The position numbers were made by a program, and so were the translations under genes. From Dehalobacter sp. DCM (GTDB taxonomy: Bacteria > Bacillota > Desulfitobacteriia > Desulfitobacteriales > Syntrophobotulaceae), in the NCBI RefSeq assembly GCF_024972775.1, contig NZ_CP092282.1:4059525-4123524 (forward strand): a stretch of DNA of 64,000 nucleotides, written 5' to 3'. Shown here one piece after another: positions 62,385 through 64,000 of this stretch. The notes below the pieces were generated by a model. That model was not told where the DNA came from. It worked only from the letters and a program-made list of their open reading frames with translations, and made no database searches. How positions within the stretch are numbered: position 1 is the first letter of the stretch; each line of letters starts with the position of its first letter.

Positions 62385-63998
62385 TTATAACGTCATCAAA
62401 TTCTTGATTTGCTTCTCCAGACTGGTGCTGACAGCTGAGCTGTTGCCAACAATGCTGGCACTGGCAATATAGCCACGATTGTACGTCAGGAAATACTGCA
62501 GGGATGTGGGCAGGTAATTTTGCGGGACAGCAACGATGATCGCTCCTTTTTTGGCGGCAAGCGCCGCGGCCAGAAGAGCATCACCCCGTGGTTTGCTGGA
62601 AGTAATGTCTTTGCTCGAAGTTAGTGCCGAGCAGAAGTAGATGTGTGATTCATCCGTAAAAAGGTTCCTCAGAATGGCCCATTCGGTGGCGTAACGGTCA
62701 GATCCGCCCAGGCGCTCCACCACATAACTCGTGGTGAGAGTTGTTCCCACAGCGGTTCCGATTACACTCTCCCCGCCCAGAAGGATAACTTTGGCAGGAT
62801 CAAGCCGGGATAGCTGTGCTTGGGTTACCGCCGGAATCTTGTCCTTGTCTGTCAATAAGATCGGGCAGCCGCTCGCGGCGGCAAAGGAACTGGCGGCCAA
62901 AGCATCCGGTTCACCCTGTCCATAGGCGAGATAGACCGTATCGGCACTACTGAAATAAGCCGCGATCTTGGCGGAGGTGGCGTAACGGTTTTCTCCGCTG
63001 ATTCGCTCCACCGTATAGCCCGCGCCTTGCAGGGCTGTTTCAATTCTCTGTGAGATAGCGCCATATCCGCCGATAATAAGCACTTTTGTTGCTCCCAATG
63101 CGGATATTTCAGCCGAAATACGGCTGTCCAGCTGAGATGACGGATTCATTAAAATCGGGGCGTCATAGAGTCTCGACAAGGGAACTGCCGTCAGGGCATC
63201 AGCCATGCTGTCATCCCGGGTGAGGATAACGGTGGAGGCGGACGTCCAGCCCTCTTCGGCAACGCTAATGGCGAGCTCCAGATTACTGCCAGCCGATCCC
63301 CCGATCCGCGCATCCTGGGTATAGGATGCCCCCACCGCCAGTGTCCCTATCTCATAGTCAGCATAGAGAAAGCGAATGGTACCTTCCTTCGTCGGTGTGA
63401 TGGAAAACGAATAGTAGCCTGTATAGGATGTGGTACAGCTCAGGGTACTGTCAATACCGGCATCACTGGCGTCAATCGTAATTGTTTTGCGGGAAAGGGC
63501 AATCCCGCTTGTATTATATAAATAACCGCTGATCACGGATTTTTTAAATTTGGCTGCTTCACCGCTGATCGTCAGTGATGGCTTATAAACAGTAATTCCG
63601 CCTGAGGCAGTGTTATTGCTGCTGTCATGAAGATAGAGATAATAGGTTCCGGGGGTATCCACCACAACATTGTTAACAGAATAACTTCCGTTGCTGCCGG
63701 TAACAGAATAATATTTGACACGGCTATAGGCATCCACCGTGTAAGCGGACACACTGCCGGTAAATGCCGCACCGCTTTGATCGTATAACAGGAGCTCGAT
63801 GTTGGTCGTTTCTCCAACTAAGACAAGTACGTCCTCGGTTGATTGAAAAACCATTGAGCCCAGACCTGTCGTGGCAGCACTTGCTTTTCCGTTGATTGCC
63901 AAGACCATGGTGACGACCATCAGCAGTACCACTGCGTTGCGTACAATCGCATAGTCGAATATGCTTTGTTTCTTATTAGGCGTTTTCCATTGTTTCAT
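62385..63998 (-). CDS. secreted protein with three CWB2 repeats and Ig-like/carboxypeptidase-regulatory-like N-terminal part
   Basis: Protein of 537 residues from the ATG at 63998; its ribosome site lies outside the window, so an upstream start cannot be ruled out. Signal sequence (NAVVLLMVVTMVLAINGKASA), then about 200 residues of beta-sandwich type (VLVGETTNIELLLYDQSGAAF and GYLYNTSGIALSRKTITIDA), then three CWB2 repeats (about 235-537) with RIGGSAGSNLELA, RISGENRYATS and RLGGSDRYATE. It is the third CWB2 protein in the window. It probably binds wall polymers. Confidence 0.9.
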   Translation of the reverse strand: MKQWKTPNKKQSIFDYAIVRNAVVLLMVVTMVLAINGKASAATTGLGSMVFQSTEDVLVLVGETTNIELLLYDQSGAAFTGSVSAYTVDAYSRVKYYSVTGSNGSYSVNNVVVDTPGTYYLYLHDSSNNTASGGITVYKPSLTISGEAAKFKKSVISGYLYNTSGIALSRKTITIDASDAGIDSTLSCTTSYTGYYSFSITPTKEGTIRFLYADYEIGTLAVGASYTQDARIGGSAGSNLELAISVAEEGWTSASTVILTRDDSMADALTAVPLSRLYDAPILMNPSSQLDSRISAEISALGATKVLIIGGYGAISQRIETALQGAGYTVERISGENRYATSAKIAAYFSSADTVYLAYGQGEPDALAASSFAAASGCPILLTDKDKIPAVTQAQLSRLDPAKVILLGGESVIGTAVGTTLTTSYVVERLGGSDRYATEWAILRNLFTDESHIYFCSALTSSKDITSSKPRGDALLAAALAAKKGAIIVAVPQNYLPTSLQYFLTYNRGYIASASIVGNSSAVSTSLEKQIKNLMTL

Positions 63999-64000
63999 AT

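Overview
The window looks like chromosomal DNA of an endospore-forming, monoderm, anaerobic Firmicute of the Desulfitobacterium/Dehalobacter type (Peptococcaceae or Desulfitobacteriaceae). This is inferred from the gene set, not from a database match: spoIIR, ytvI, a GerMN lipoprotein, a SleB-type hydrolase and lonB point to sporulation; class I two-subunit fumarase points to anaerobic metabolism; a B12-riboswitch-controlled corrinoid uptake and salvage operon, corrinoid methyltransferase parts and cell-wall-binding-repeat-2 surface proteins fit the same group.

Layout. 1-8.3 kb (mostly minus strand): 5' part of valS with its own promoter and a terminator hairpin in the leader; a surface glycosylation set (MBL hydrolase, GT-C enzyme, GT2 enzyme, SMR-like flippase); a small membrane protein; a CaCA exchanger; engB. 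8.6-12.8 kb: lon and lonB. 12.9-24.2 kb: a block of other genes between lonB and clpX: SPFH protein plus ribbon-helix-helix protein, B12 riboswitch with btuF-btuC-btuD-cbiZ, then a UroD-type methyltransferase, a corrinoid protein and an MFS transporter divergent from a PucR-like regulator. 24.3-29.9 kb: clpX, tig (no clpP between them), a GT28 glycolipid synthase, tRNA-Leu, tRNA-Gln and an unknown protein. 30.2-37.3 kb: IclR regulator, a giant FN3/CWB2 surface protein, an intact IS3-family element, and a second UroD-type methyltransferase. 37.4-38.6 kb: two gene remnants and tRNA-His, tRNA-Arg, tRNA-Pro with unusual self-complementary elements. 38.7-43.9 kb: rdgB, rph, a membrane protein, an O-methyltransferase, fumarase subunits and a MarR regulator. 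44.2-54.1 kb: sporulation and envelope genes, a LytTR response regulator, a ZIP transporter, a GDSL hydrolase, a YlbF-like protein, a PGQY-rich protein, SleB, an S41 protease-like protein and YtvI. 54.1-64 kb: an RND pump with adaptor, a c-di-GMP-I riboswitch ahead of a tiny secreted protein, two more CWB2 proteins and a CAP-domain protein.

The most interesting signals are not genes. (1) tRNA-His and tRNA-Pro each lie next to an element with a shared core of about 75-80 nt, bounded by copies of that tRNA's own 3' end, so that each tRNA faces a perfect 16-19 nt inverted copy of its T-arm and acceptor strand. A core stem covaries between the two copies. (2) A second family of palindromic elements, with CTAGTAC-type ends and two inverted-repeat arms, occurs at several loci. 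One composite copy is inserted in frame in the GT-C glycosyltransferase gene and adds about 110 residues. (3) A pair of near-perfect hairpins shares a CCCAAATTCG arm. (4) The IS3-family element has landed in the loop of the terminator of the FN3/CWB2 gene.
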